DNA of 64,000 nucleotides from positions 2,418,001 to 2,482,000 of the forward strand of contig NZ_CP046564.1 in assembly GCF_009818105.1 (NCBI RefSeq), given 5' to 3'. A program made the translations under genes and the position numbers. Of the stretch, positions 37,401-46,029 are shown one piece after another. Position 1 is the stretch's first letter. Each line of letters starts with the position of its first letter. This DNA is from Bacillus sp. N1-1. GTDB taxonomy: Bacteria; Bacillota; Bacilli; Bacillales; Guptibacillaceae. The notes below the pieces were generated by a model. The model was not told the origin of the DNA. It did not search any database and saw nothing but the letters and a program-made list of their open reading frames with translations.

Positions 37401-37790
37401 TTAGACCAATGGTAAGGCTGAACTTTCTTCTAGTGTTTTAAAAAGTAATGGTTTTTCGTCATTTGAAGAAACTGCTACCCTTACATCTCTTCCCCAGTAA
37501 AACAACCTTTCCTGACAGACACCACAAGGAGTTAATACCTTAAATTCTTCATCTTTATCGTCCCTCACAACACAAATCGAATGAGTAATTTTTGTATTTA
37601 GTTTATGTGCTTCCAAAATCGCACCTGTTTCTATACATAACTCTGTTGAAGCATTTATGACCTCTGGAGCAACACTCGTTAATATTTCACCCTCGTTAGT
37701 GTACATTGCTGCTGTCCCACCCCAGCCAGTTGGGTATCTTTTTACAAGCAGTTCTTTTGCAGTTTGATAAAACTTTTGTTCGATATCCAA
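37401..37790 (-). CDS. Cytidine-deaminase-like protein (blasticidin-S-deaminase type)
   Basis: About 129 residues. Zinc ligands C52 (with Glu54 as proton shuttle, ELCIETGAI) and C89/C92 (TPCGVCQERL) fit the cytidine deaminase superfamily; the size and the Cys-x-Glu form resemble blasticidin-S deaminase. AGAAGGA five bases before the TTG at 37790; the upstream part of the open frame has no site. Could detoxify a nucleoside antibiotic. Confidence 0.8.
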   Translation of the reverse strand: MDIEQKFYQTAKELLVKRYPTGWGGTAAMYTNEGEILTSVAPEVINASTELCIETGAILEAHKLNTKITHSICVVRDDKDEEFKVLTPCGVCQERLFYWGRDVRVAVSSNDEKPLLFKTLEESSALPLV

Positions 37791-37869
37791 TTTTTTCCTT
37801 CTGGCTACTACTTTTTCCAAGCATAATTTTAACACCTTCAGCCGTTCTTAACTTAAGTCTCCCATGAGT

Positions 37870-37917
37870 AAAAGAGCAATCATCTTTATTAAAGAATAGC
37901 TCCGAGATTATGGAACA
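37870..37917 (-). repeat. Array repeat copy 10
   Basis: Minus strand TGTTCCATAATCTCGGAGCT then ATTCTTTAATAAAGATGATT and GCTCTTTT. 19 bases past the stop of the membrane protein at 37936. Confidence 0.8.
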
Positions 37918-37935
37918 ACATCTTATAGCTACTTT

Positions 37936-38259
37936 CTAAATGGGTGTCTCGGAAAATTCTCTAATTACTTCCATAGTGAAACCCCAAGTAATAATAATTG
38001 CTGGAGATAAATTTACTATGAAAGCGAATATTCTTTTTCCTAATTTATCTTTACTAAATATTGAAACAATACTCAGCGGAATACCAAACAAAGACAAAAG
38101 AAAAGTAAGCAACACATAGAACCTTAAAATATCATCGATCGTATTGGCACTCTCTTCCGAAGTTATTCCAATGTAAATGAATACTATCATCCCTGTAACA
38201 GTAACCCATCCAATAAAGTAGGAAATTCTCGTAAGTAAGTTAAGACTATTCCTATCCAT
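37936..38259 (-). CDS. Small three-helix membrane protein (107 aa)
   Basis: Three membrane helices (about 12-32, 46-68, 78-98) and charged ends. GGGGGA five bases before the ATG. Followed by array repeat 10. No family recognised. Confidence 0.7.
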   Translation of the reverse strand: MDRNSLNLLTRISYFIGWVTVTGMIVFIYIGITSEESANTIDDILRFYVLLTFLLSLFGIPLSIVSIFSKDKLGKRIFAFIVNLSPAIIITWGFTMEVIREFSETPI

Positions 38260-38360
38260 TACTTCCCCCTCTACAAATGAAAATATAGGAGAACATAATT
38301 ATATAATAATCGCTGCCATTCGTATAATGGAAGATACACTTAAACAGGATTATCAAAAAC

Positions 38361-38394
38361 GTTATTTCAGATTTGCTCCAAGATTATGTAAGAC
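38361..38394 (-). repeat. Array repeat copy 11 (diverged)
   Basis: Minus strand CTTACATAATCTTGGAGC; one change in the core. A second, older ghost (CTTCCATTATACGAATGGC) lies at 38310-38335. Confidence 0.5.
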
Positions 38395-38464
38395 TTGGAT
38401 TCGAGATATTTCTTACTGTTCTTTTACTTTTACACCCGTTAGTAAAAAACATATATTACTATTT

Positions 38465-38632
38465 TTAATTCTCTAATGCGCTTTTCACCATACGGAATAC
38501 AAAGTAACTCACCCCACTAAGTCCTGCAATTCCGAACAGGGTAAAGAAAACGTTTTGCTCAACGTAAAACATACTTACAGCAAATAAAATCAAACAAAAT
38601 ATTACACCTACAATATTTTGTATAGTGTTCAT
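38465..38632 (-). CDS. Small two-helix membrane protein (55 aa)
   Basis: MNTIQNIVGVIFCLILFAVS then FFTLFGIAGLSGVSYFVF and the basic tail RMVKSALEN. No good ribosome binding site close by (GGGGGTGG is 18 bases away). The clear two-helix pattern and array repeat 11 seventy bases past its stop support it as a real cassette gene. Confidence 0.45.
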   Translation of the reverse strand: MNTIQNIVGVIFCLILFAVSMFYVEQNVFFTLFGIAGLSGVSYFVFRMVKSALEN

Positions 38633-38890
38633 CTTGCTATTGATTTGTTACCACCCCCTGTAACACAAAACTGCTCGGTAAGACATCAGGTGCATTATCT
38701 ACCATAATATGTAAAACCCAAGTTGATACGAAGTAAAGAACGAATTTGTTTGAAGTGTATCATACATCTTTTACCTTTAACTACACCCCCTAAGTTTGAA
38801 GTAAAGCCCGCCTCAAGATGGACGATTATTCCGGTATATTACTATATAATTAAGTTAATTGTTTTAAAAGATATAGGAGGGACTGAAGAA
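38633..38890. other. Divergent region before the oligopeptidase gene
   Basis: About 260 bases between divergent genes. An AGGAGG site at its end belongs to the peptidase. No repeat copy or ORF with a ribosome binding site was found. Confidence 0.4.
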
Positions 38891-40690
38891 ATGAATCAAA
38901 CATTAAATAAGATATGGGATTTAGACTCTCTTTATAATGGTGGGAGTCACTCTCCAAAATTAAAGGAGTTTATCACAGAACTTAACCATTCCATTGATAA
39001 GATCATCAATGATATACATAACTTTAAACTGAACACAAATCTGAGTACAGAGCAATTATTGAATTTATTTAAAGAAATCCAGTATGTAATGAGTGGCTCT
39101 TTCCAAGTAGAAGAATTCTTAATTTGCTTACGTGCCACAAATACAAATGATGAACATGTAACCAAAATGATTTCAGAGAGTGCCAAAACCAAATCATCAG
39201 TTGAAAAACTTGAGGTTGAATTCAATCAATTACTAACTTCTCTGTCAGAACAGACCTGGTCCAAATTATTAGAAAACACCGAAGTGAAAAATTATCAATT
39301 TCATTTAGAAGAAAGAAAACAAAAGGTAGAAGATAAACTCCCTCTTGAATTGGAAAAAATAATTCAAAACCTATCTGTTAACGGATTTTCTGCGTGGGGA
39401 AATCACTATCAGCAATTGATATCTAAACTAAAGATCCCTGTTGAAATAGATGGGAAGACTAAGCAACTTACAATTGGTCAAGCGTTTAGTGAGGTTTTGT
39501 TTTCACAAGATAAAGAACGAAGAAGAACAATCATTCTATCATATAATCAAGTTTGTGAAACTCAAGCAGATATATTTGCTTCTATCATAAATCACATTAT
39601 CGGCTTTAGATTGGATGTTTATAACCAGCGCGGGTGGGACAATGTATTAAAAGAATCTCTTGAGCAAAACCGTATTAGTGAGGTAACAGTTAACACCATG
39701 GTAGCTGTCATTAAAGAAAATCAAAATATACTGCGCCATTTCTTGAAAAGAAAAGCACAACTGGCCAAAAAAGATAAACTAGCATGGTATGACATTCCGA
39801 TTAGTGCTTTTAATTCAGAGCAAAAACTCTCTTATAAAGAAGCTAGAGATATCATTATTCATCAGTTTTATTCTTTCAGTGAAAATTTAGGTGCTTTTGC
39901 AGAGAAAGCCTTTCAAGAAGGTTGGGTGGAAGCTGAAGATCGCACAGAAAAAATGGATGGAGCATTTTGTGCATCAATGCCACTCGCTAAAGAGAGTCGT
40001 GTATTTTTATCCTTTAGAGGTCATTACCAAGATGTTGTAACCATTGCTCATGAACTTGGTCACGCCTACCATAATAACATTTTGCATGAGATGCCCTATT
40101 TTGCTCAACAAAAAGGAACAAGTGTTGCTGAGACAGCATCTACTTTTTCAGAAAACTTGGTATTAGATGCAGCAATAAGCAAAGCATCTACTGACAAAGA
40201 AAAACTTTCTCTATTAGAAATGAAAATCGTAGCTGGTTTAACATATTTAGGGTTAGTTCCTTCAATGTATGAATTTGAAAAAGAATTATACAAGAAAAGG
40301 CAAGACGGTATGGTAAGTAGCCAAGAAATATCAGATATCATGTATAAAATCGAATCCAACTTATATGGTGACACTTTAGGAGAATTTGATCGATATCGAT
40401 GGATGACGCTCTCTCAGTTTTATAGTACAGAAAAACCATTCTTCAACATCCCATATACAATCGGATACTTATTTAGTAACGGCATATATGCCTTATCCAA
40501 AGAGCGAGGAGATGGTTTCAATAAACAATACGATGCCTTGTTACGTGATACTGGAAGAATGACAGTAGAGCAACTAGCAGATACCTACCTCAAAAAAGAC
40601 GTAACAGTAAAGAGCTTTTGGGAAAACTCTATTAAACCTATTTCAGAAGCAATAGAAGAGTATATTGAACTTACAAATAGTATGATTTAA
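38891..40690 (+). CDS. M3B-family oligoendopeptidase (PepF-like)
   Basis: 599 residues. Zinc motif H387-E-L-G-H391 (TIAHELGHAYH) with the third ligand in the following helix (ETASTFSENLVLD). N-terminal helices and KIPVEIDGKTKQLTIGQA, LSFRGHYQDVVT are typical of PepF. It degrades peptides of about 5-20 residues in the cytosol. GGAGG eight bases before the ATG at 38891; the longer frame upstream is not supported. The only plus-strand gene inside the array, and the largest. Confidence 0.92.
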   Translation: MNQTLNKIWDLDSLYNGGSHSPKLKEFITELNHSIDKIINDIHNFKLNTNLSTEQLLNLFKEIQYVMSGSFQVEEFLICLRATNTNDEHVTKMISESAKTKSSVEKLEVEFNQLLTSLSEQTWSKLLENTEVKNYQFHLEERKQKVEDKLPLELEKIIQNLSVNGFSAWGNHYQQLISKLKIPVEIDGKTKQLTIGQAFSEVLFSQDKERRRTIILSYNQVCETQADIFASIINHIIGFRLDVYNQRGWDNVLKESLEQNRISEVTVNTMVAVIKENQNILRHFLKRKAQLAKKDKLAWYDIPISAFNSEQKLSYKEARDIIIHQFYSFSENLGAFAEKAFQEGWVEAEDRTEKMDGAFCASMPLAKESRVFLSFRGHYQDVVTIAHELGHAYHNNILHEMPYFAQQKGTSVAETASTFSENLVLDAAISKASTDKEKLSLLEMKIVAGLTYLGLVPSMYEFEKELYKKRQDGMVSSQEISDIMYKIESNLYGDTLGEFDRYRWMTLSQFYSTEKPFFNIPYTIGYLFSNGIYALSKERGDGFNKQYDALLRDTGRMTVEQLADTYLKKDVTVKSFWENSIKPISEAIEEYIELTNSMI

Positions 40691-40728
40691 AAAGTGCCAG
40701 ACCTCGTCAAATTGGGGTCTGGCACTAA
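40691..40728 (+). terminator. Hairpin after the oligopeptidase gene
   Basis: AGTGCCAGACC / GGGTCTGGCACT (10-11 pairs) directly past the stop. The tail is AT-rich but not a T-run. Confidence 0.65.
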
Positions 40729-40819
40729 TATATATAATTGTTATAAAAAGTTATACTTATTCAAAATTAGCGCCCTATAGCTGAAAACTAAATTTTGAGT
40801 TAATTTAATTTCACTAATA

Positions 40820-40854
40820 TTTTGTTCAACTAAAGCTCCGAGATAGTTGAACAA
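40820..40854 (-). repeat. Array repeat copy 12
   Basis: Minus strand TTGTTCAACTATCTCGGAGC then TTTAGTTGAACAAAAT. Here the outer bases TTGTTCAACTA / TAGTTGAACAA also pair, an alternative fold around the core. 30 bases past the ORF at 40884. Confidence 0.7.
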
Positions 40855-40883
40855 GCTATTTTAATCTTTATCAAAATCATCAT

Positions 40884-41043
40884 CTAAAAATGATTTTTAT
40901 CTTTTTTAATATCATACTTCCCCTCAATATATCGACCAATTATTGAGCTGTTAATTCCTCTCCTAACTGCCGTTTCTATAACGATACACAGAATAAATAA
41001 ACCTATTAAATATAAAAAAAATAGATAGACCGATGCCTTCCAT
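40884..41043 (-). pseudogene. Small membrane protein interrupted at a T8 run
   Basis: ATG at 41043 with GGGGG nine bases ahead reads MEGIGLSIFF; after the homopolymer of eight Ts (41014-41021) the +1 frame continues as LYLIGLFILCIVIETAVRRG, INSSIIGRYIEGKYD and ends KDKNHF. Together they would give a 52-residue one-helix protein with a charged tail. Slippage at the T-run, a sequencing error or a phase-variable gene are all possible. Confidence 0.55.
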
Positions 41044-41119
41044 TAAAAATTACCCCCAGATATTATTTATCATAATTCCTTTCATTACTATATTGAATGT
41101 TCCTGCCACACAAAGTAAA

Positions 41120-41163
41120 GGCTGTATCTCTTGTTCCAAATAAGCTCCGAGATAATGGAAGAT
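41120..41163 (-). repeat. Array repeat copy 13
   Basis: Minus strand CTTCCATTATCTCGGAGCTT then ATTTGGAACAAGAG. Begins at the stop codon of the acetyltransferase gene. Confidence 0.7.
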
Positions 41164-41586
41164 CTAGTAATTTGAATTAAAATATATAATCTCTGGGTCT
41201 CCCTCATCTAAATTCTCTATATTTCCACTTTGAATAAATCCGTTCGCTTCAAATACTTTCTGCATCCTAACGTTAGAACAATTAGTAGAAGAGAATACTT
41301 TTGCAGTAGGAGAATTATTGATCATATATTCCATCAGCAAACTTGCATATCCCTTCCGTCTTTTTGATGGAGATACAATAATCAGGGATATAAATGAACA
41401 TTCGAAGAAATTAGTATCATAAGTTAAAAACCCCGCTATATTATTTGTTTCCTGAACTACTATACAGCATCCCATCTCAATGGCATTCCTAATTAAATTT
41501 CGTCTGCTTGTGTTTCCAATTACTTCACTGTCAACGTGTACTATCTTATCTAAGTCTGTAATATTAGCTTTGACAACGTTATACAT
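41164..41586 (-). CDS. GNAT acetyltransferase (140 aa)
   Basis: Acetyl-CoA binding motif SPSKRRKGYASLLMEYMI, preceded by SFISLIIV (strand 4) and followed by FEANGFIQSGN. AGGAG eight bases before the ATG. Its stop touches array repeat 13. Acceptor substrate unknown. Confidence 0.83.
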   Translation of the reverse strand: MYNVVKANITDLDKIVHVDSEVIGNTSRRNLIRNAIEMGCCIVVQETNNIAGFLTYDTNFFECSFISLIIVSPSKRRKGYASLLMEYMINNSPTAKVFSSTNCSNVRMQKVFEANGFIQSGNIENLDEGDPEIIYFNSNY

Positions 41587-41647
41587 CTTACTTCTCCTTT
41601 TATAGAGTTTAGTTTCTCTTAATCCGTTTTACTGCAACAGACTTACA

Positions 41648-41696
41648 TAAAGCGCTTTCCCTTTATTAAACAATTGCTCCGATTTAATAGAACAAT
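41648..41696 (-). repeat. Array repeat copy 14
   Basis: Minus strand TTGTTCTATTAAATCGGAGC then AATTGTTTAATAAAGGGAAA and GCGCTTTATG. 40 bases past the stop at 41736. Confidence 0.75.
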
Positions 41697-41735
41697 GGAT
41701 ATTCTTGAGTTGCCCCCGTTTCTGGAAGACAGTTA

Positions 41736-42053
41736 TTATGAATAACTATCTTCCTTCTTGCTAAAAATTTCATAAGCAAAATATCCACATAACATACCTA
41801 TCCCAGGTCCCCAAGTAATTGCAGATAGAAAGGAAAAGGGGCTAAATATGCTGAGAAGTATAGCAACAGCCAAACCAATCATCATTCCGAATGGTATTAA
41901 GCTATCTAATATATTTTGAGCACTTCTTGTTTTTTTCTTACCTAGAGTCCCTTTCTTAGACTTATGTTTCATTCTTAGAATTATAAATACTCCAATCCCA
42001 CCCACTATTGCAACTGGCATCACAATACGCGCAATTTCCAAAGATAAATCCAT
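41736..42053 (-). CDS. Small membrane protein (105 aa)
   Basis: Three hydrophobic segments: IVMPVAIVGGIGVFIIL, FGMMIGLAVAILLSIFSPF and AITWGPGIGMLCGYFAYEIF, with a Lys-rich loop between the first two. GAGGG eight bases before the ATG at 42053. No family recognised. Confidence 0.65.
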   Translation of the reverse strand: MDLSLEIARIVMPVAIVGGIGVFIILRMKHKSKKGTLGKKKTRSAQNILDSLIPFGMMIGLAVAILLSIFSPFSFLSAITWGPGIGMLCGYFAYEIFSKKEDSYS

Positions 42054-42132
42054 ATTATAAACCCTCATTTCTTTCGCTTTTAAGTTGATTAATTTTCAAC
42101 AAAGTTAATTCCGTTAAACTGCTCTACTCATC

Positions 42133-42228
42133 AATACCAATTATTTCAAAACAGTTTTAATAAATCCATCTTTTATTTCACAAAAAGCAGCCTATCTTAT
42201 TACAGATAAGCTCCGATTTAATTGAACA
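42133..42228 (-). repeat. Array repeat copy 15 (long form)
   Basis: Minus strand TGTTCAATTAAATCGGAGCT, TATCTGTAATAAGATAGGCT, GCTTTTTG and the box TTTTGAAATAATTGGTATT. Confidence 0.85.
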
Positions 42229-42255
42229 TCTAAATGTTGATTTCTATATTCCCTA

Positions 42256-42799
42256 CTATATGTAATTAAAATAGTAGAGTGAAAATAAGTTCCATAGAAA
42301 GTGAACGATTATACCGGGAACAATAGACTTAGTTAATCTATAAACAATTCCAAAAACGATTCCTAATATGACCCCGAATAACGGATACTCTGAGTGCATC
42401 ATTCCGAATATTATAGACGAAACCAAGAGTGCGAAAATGAAATAAGAACGTCTATTCATCCAAATAGATAATGGTACTCTGAACATTAACTCTTCAAACA
42501 CTGGAGTTATTATCAGCATACCAATAAGAAGTGATACTAATTCGAAGGTATCTAAAAAAAGTGTTTGTGAATAATTACTAGTAAGTAAATTGAAGGTTGA
42601 TGATAAACTGCGCTTGAAGATGACTAGAATCGCAAAAAATATGGTCAGAAATGCTGTTAATGGTTTACCATATAATTTATTGATTAACTGCGTAATAAAC
42701 TTAATGTTTATTCCTCTATATACCCAACTTTCACCTGGTTTGAACTCTCTTATTAATTCACCAAACCCAAGAAACTAGTTTCCCATAATTTTCTTTCAT
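42256..42799 (-). pseudogene. CPBP intramembrane protease, frameshifted at the 5' end
   Basis: ATG 42799 with GGAGAGG ahead reads MKENYGKLVSW and hits TGA. In the next frame the protein goes on: GFGELIREFKPGESWVYRG, several helices, then the CPBP (Abi) motifs PVFEELMFRV and SSIIFGMMHSE and the last helix HFLWNLFSLYY. The restored protein is about 180 residues. One base lost near codon 11. An internal ATG (42519) would give only the C-terminal half. The family includes prenyl-protein proteases and bacteriocin-immunity proteins. Confidence 0.8.
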
Positions 42800-42827
42800 T
42801 CTAAAATCCTCTCCCTCCACCAAACCT

Positions 42828-42911
42828 ATTACCAATTATTTCAAAACTTGACAATTTACTCAATGCAAAAAAGAACTTATCTTATTACAGACAAGCTCCG
42901 AGATTGTTGCA
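42828..42911 (-). repeat. Array repeat copy 16 (long form)
   Basis: Minus strand TGCAACAATCTCGGAGCTTG, TCTGTAATAAGATAAGTTCT, T-run, then TTTTGAAATAATTGGTAA. Confidence 0.85.
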
Positions 42912-42932
42912 GATGTGCTTCTACGTAATTTG

Positions 42933-43190
42933 TTACTTAATTAGCCCTTGAGTCAACCATCGATCGAAATACTTTTGATACCCCATATCAGTGGCTGTCA
43001 TGGTATATTGCTTATCCTTCACCTTAAAGGTATGTGATCCTGACAGAGCTTCATAAGTTGGGTTTGTTTTTACATCATCGAAAAGTGTTTCGAAAGTAAT
43101 CACATCTACTGAATTGGTAGTTTCGTTTTCAGTGGTTTCAAGAAAAATAAAATCAACTTCTCCATGCTCACTATTATCCTTAAACATCAA
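42933..43190 (-). CDS. Hypothetical protein, probably 5'-truncated
   Basis: 85 residues in the longest ATG-started form, without a ribosome binding site. The frame is open further upstream (FKIIPKSISDQLYLSLKKAG) but has no start codon before a TAG near 43282. A second frame over the same upstream bases also looks protein-like (QLKAFSLDSRIYKTQDLFQN), which hints at an old frameshift. C-terminal HTFKVKDKQYTMTATDMGYQ is beta-like. No family recognised. Confidence 0.45.
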   Translation of the reverse strand: MMFKDNSEHGEVDFIFLETTENETTNSVDVITFETLFDDVKTNPTYEALSGSHTFKVKDKQYTMTATDMGYQKYFDRWLTQGLIK

Positions 43191-43352
43191 ACCAGCTTTC
43201 TTTAATGACAGATATAATTGATCCGAAATGCTCTTTGGTATTATTTTGAAATAGGTCTTGAGTCTTATAAATTCGACTGTCTAATGAAAAAGCTTTTAAT
43301 TGAATTTCTGCTTATTTGTTGAAGTACTAGACCTCTTATTTCTCTCTAAAAA

Positions 43353-43395
43353 TGAGGCTTAATTGATTACAGATAAGCTCAAAGATGACGGAACT
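43353..43395 (-). repeat. Array repeat copy 17 (diverged)
   Basis: Minus strand GTTCCGTCATCTTTGAGCTT then ATCTGTAATCAATTAAGCCT. Core changed to TTTGAGC. Confidence 0.6.
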
Positions 43396-43483
43396 ATAAA
43401 GAAATGCCTTGAAAAAGCGTAAGGGTTATAACTGGGGGATCGTCGGGAAAATGCGGATTTACAACGATAAGGAAATTCTAAAT

Positions 43484-43532
43484 TAAAAAGCCCAACTTCT
43501 CTGCAAAACAAAATAGAGAAAGTGAGCTTTTC
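43484..43532 (-). terminator. Terminator of the DJ-1/PfpI gene
   Basis: AAAAGCTCACTTTCTCT / AGAGAAGTTGGGCTTTTT on the minus strand; an imperfect stem with a T-run. Confidence 0.7.
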
Positions 43533-43588
43533 AGTTAATTCATTATTTTTAATTGAACTAATATAAAACTGCTAAGTTGATTTTTAGC

Positions 43589-44221
43589 TCAGCTATTTTT
43601 TGAATTCATTAACTGGAAGAAGTATTCAGGTTTATGAGTCTTATTTAGGTTGTACCATGAATGTAATGTATCTGTTGTAAATACATCTAATTTTTTCAGT
43701 ACTTCCATTGCAAATTCCAGAGGAGCTATTCCTGATGCAGTAATTAAATTCGCATCAGATACGGCAGATCCCAACTCATAAAACTTTTCTCCTTTATAGT
43801 TAGGACATACCATTTTAGTATATTCTAAGTTATTACTTGTATGCTTTCTAGTATCTAAGTATCCCATATTCGCGAGGCCCTCAGTTGCACCACAAATTGC
43901 AGCAACAATAGTGCCAAGCTTTAAAGCTTGGCCAATTCTTTCCAACATAGGTTGATGAATTTCTTCACTCCAAGTAGTCCCTCCTGGTAAAATTAAAAGA
44001 TCTTTACTCTCAAGAATACATTCATCAAGGGAAATATCTGGTTTTATGCTCAGTCCTCCCATAGTTGTAATCATTTCTTTATTAACTCCTACTGTAATAA
44101 CTTTTAAAGGTGCTAAATCTTTTTTGAAATATCTTCCTGAGTTTAGTTCAGCAATTAAATATCCATATTCCCAGTCCGACATTGTATTAAATACATATAG
44201 AAAAACTTTTTTTGTTTGCAT
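43589..44221 (-). CDS. DJ-1/PfpI-family protein
   Basis: 210 residues. The nucleophile elbow AAICGAT places Cys110 at the usual DJ-1 position. LLILPGGTTW and ASGIAPLEFAMEVL are further family motifs. Roles in the family include glyoxalase, protease-like and amidotransferase-like activities. GGGAG nine bases before the ATG. Lies directly downstream of a WYL regulator, with a 17-base palindrome between. Confidence 0.87.
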   Translation of the reverse strand: MQTKKVFLYVFNTMSDWEYGYLIAELNSGRYFKKDLAPLKVITVGVNKEMITTMGGLSIKPDISLDECILESKDLLILPGGTTWSEEIHQPMLERIGQALKLGTIVAAICGATEGLANMGYLDTRKHTSNNLEYTKMVCPNYKGEKFYELGSAVSDANLITASGIAPLEFAMEVLKKLDVFTTDTLHSWYNLNKTHKPEYFFQLMNSKNS

Positions 44222-44259
44222 CCAATAACACTCCCAATCGCAATTTATATAGCAATTAT

Positions 44260-44300
44260 AAGATAACTTCCCTGACAGTTACCGTCAGGGAAGTTATCTT
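44260..44300. promoter_or_regulatory. 17-base perfect palindrome between WYL regulator and DJ-1 gene
   Basis: AAGATAACTTCCCTGAC / GTCAGGGAAGTTATCTT with a 7-base loop. It overlaps the regulator stop codon and lies 40 bases ahead of the DJ-1 gene. No long T-run follows, so it may be an operator, a terminator or both. Confidence 0.6.
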
Positions 44301-45259
44301 ACTTGATGAAATTTTATTAATTCCGACAGAACTTCAACAAGTCTTTTCTTAAGACTTATTGGCTCAATAACTTTAATAGATTTATTGTACGGTAAAAGTA
44401 AATAAGGTACATATGTATGTATCATATCTTTTTCAAGAAGAAAAACTGCTTGATTTGAAGTCCGTTCTTGTAAATAATGTCCTAAAAACCAATGTTGGCA
44501 AATATCAGCCAAGACACTTTTATCCCCCTTAATAACCAAAGAAATAATCCCTTCCTTATCTTCAATAGTTGGAAGCAGACTTTTTATAAAAAAGTCACGT
44601 GCTGAAAAATTTTCTGGCCGGTTAAACTTATTTTCGGTTAGCATTAGACTTTCAATTCGATCTACTCTAAAACTACGGATATCATTCCTAAGATGACAAA
44701 ATCCAATCACATACCACTTATTATTCCAATAGATAATTCTGTACGGATCGACCAATCTATCATTTGATTGCTTTTCGCCACTTTTATAGTAAAGAAATTT
44801 TACTGAGTACCCTTCAGCTACGGCCTGCTCCAACTCTTTCAAAAAAGGTTTCATAGAGAGTGAACTTAGTCGACTTATTACTTCGAGACTAGTTAAATGT
44901 TGGTTTATCTTTGTTTCCTGCTCTTGATTAGAGTATTTACTTAGTTTTGAAATGGCCCTATTTAGTGCTTCACCTCCATAATATCCGGCTTCTTCTGCAA
45001 AAACAGCAGCGTGATATAGTGAAGTTTGCTCCTCAAAATCAAAAAAAAGAGGAGCCTCAATAAAATTGTTCAATAAAGAGTATCCACCGTTATGTCCTGG
45101 TTCTGAAATTATAGGTACGCCACTTGTTGAAATAGTATCAATATAACGATATACAGTTCTTATATTCATCTCTAACTTTTCTGAAATTTGTTTTGCAGTA
45201 ATTTTTTTACCTGAACGAAGCATCCATAGAATCGCTAACACATTGTCAATTTTAGACAT
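44294..45259 (-). CDS. WYL-domain transcriptional regulator
   Basis: 321 residues. An HTH_11 winged helix (about 5-60: ITAKQISEKLEMNIRTVYRYIDTI) is followed by a WYL domain (about 140-215), with YRIIYWNNKWYVIGFC and FRVDRIESLML, and a C-terminal WCX region. WYL domains sense ligands, often nucleic acids. It probably controls itself and the DJ-1 gene beside it. Confidence 0.88.
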   Translation of the reverse strand: MSKIDNVLAILWMLRSGKKITAKQISEKLEMNIRTVYRYIDTISTSGVPIISEPGHNGGYSLLNNFIEAPLFFDFEEQTSLYHAAVFAEEAGYYGGEALNRAISKLSKYSNQEQETKINQHLTSLEVISRLSSLSMKPFLKELEQAVAEGYSVKFLYYKSGEKQSNDRLVDPYRIIYWNNKWYVIGFCHLRNDIRSFRVDRIESLMLTENKFNRPENFSARDFFIKSLLPTIEDKEGIISLVIKGDKSVLADICQHWFLGHYLQERTSNQAVFLLEKDMIHTYVPYLLLPYNKSIKVIEPISLKKRLVEVLSELIKFHQVR

Positions 45260-45407
45260 ATAATTCCACCTCTATATGAGATTTATTTCCTATTATATAT
45301 TTCCTATTCTGGTATAACTCATCAACCGTAAAGAACTGTTTGTAAATACGGTGAAACAAAGTTCACTTTTCCTTATGGATAACGGATTAGAACAACTTTT
45401 GAATAAG

Positions 45408-45434
45408 ACGCTTGTTCGCCCAAGCGTTTTTTAA
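45408..45434 (+). terminator. Plus-strand terminator without a plus-strand gene
   Basis: ACGCTTG / CAAGCGT with six Ts after it on the plus strand. No plus-strand gene precedes it, only a short frame ending near 45438; it may be left from a lost gene. Confidence 0.55.
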
Positions 45435-45491
45435 TGCCTAATTAGTGTGTTAAATGATAGGTTTTTTTGATTGTTCTTCACATTATCTGAT

Positions 45492-45530
45492 CTAATTATA
45501 TATTACATATAAGCTCCGATATAAAGGAAG
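45492..45530 (-). repeat. Array repeat copy 18
   Basis: Minus strand CTTCCTTTATATCGGAGCTT then ATATGTAATATATAATTAG. 22 bases past the stop at 45553. Confidence 0.65.
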
Positions 45531-45552
45531 AACCGTTAGTAACTCAAACAAT

Positions 45553-46011
45553 TTACTTTGTCCATTCGTACTCCATCTTCAAAAACTTGAAACGACCACT
45601 ATTTGTGTCTTGCATAAAGGTTTTAACTGATTCGAAACCTGCTCTTTCATAAACCTTAATAGCCCTTTTATTAAAAGTAGCAACCGAAAGCGTTATTTCT
45701 TTAGGGTTATATTTTGAAATTGCAAAGTTTATTCCAGCTTTCAAGAAAACTAAACCCATCCCTCTACCAGTTAGATCGGGTTTCATACCTAAGCCAATCT
45801 CCACGGAATCTTCCTCAATTTCATAGCAAAAGAAGCCGACTTCTTCATTCCCCTTTTTAACCATGTAATAAATATCGCCACGAGGACTCATAAGTTTAAC
45901 TAAATTCTCTTCATCATTCTTATAATCATAAAATGAATATTCTCCTTCATAGTGCCAGTTTAAAATTTTCTCTGCTTGTTCTTGTGATATTTCATTAAAC
46001 TTGTAATCCAT
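45553..46011 (-). CDS. GNAT acetyltransferase (152 aa)
   Basis: Strand 4 and the acetyl-CoA loop read SVEIGLGMKPDLTGRGMGLVFL; ITLSVATFNKRAIKVYERAGFESV completes the fold. RimJ/RimL-like layout. The ATG at 46011 has AGGACGG six bases upstream; an ATG six codons earlier is possible. Acceptor unknown. Confidence 0.82.
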   Translation of the reverse strand: MDYKFNEISQEQAEKILNWHYEGEYSFYDYKNDEENLVKLMSPRGDIYYMVKKGNEEVGFFCYEIEEDSVEIGLGMKPDLTGRGMGLVFLKAGINFAISKYNPKEITLSVATFNKRAIKVYERAGFESVKTFMQDTNSGRFKFLKMEYEWTK

Positions 46012-46029
46012 TACAAACCGTCCTATCAT

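Larger units (their letters stand above)
43191..43588. other. Intergenic stretch with repeat 17
   Basis: About 400 bases: upstream remnants of the hypothetical gene at 42933, repeat 17 and the DJ-1 terminator. Confidence 0.4.
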
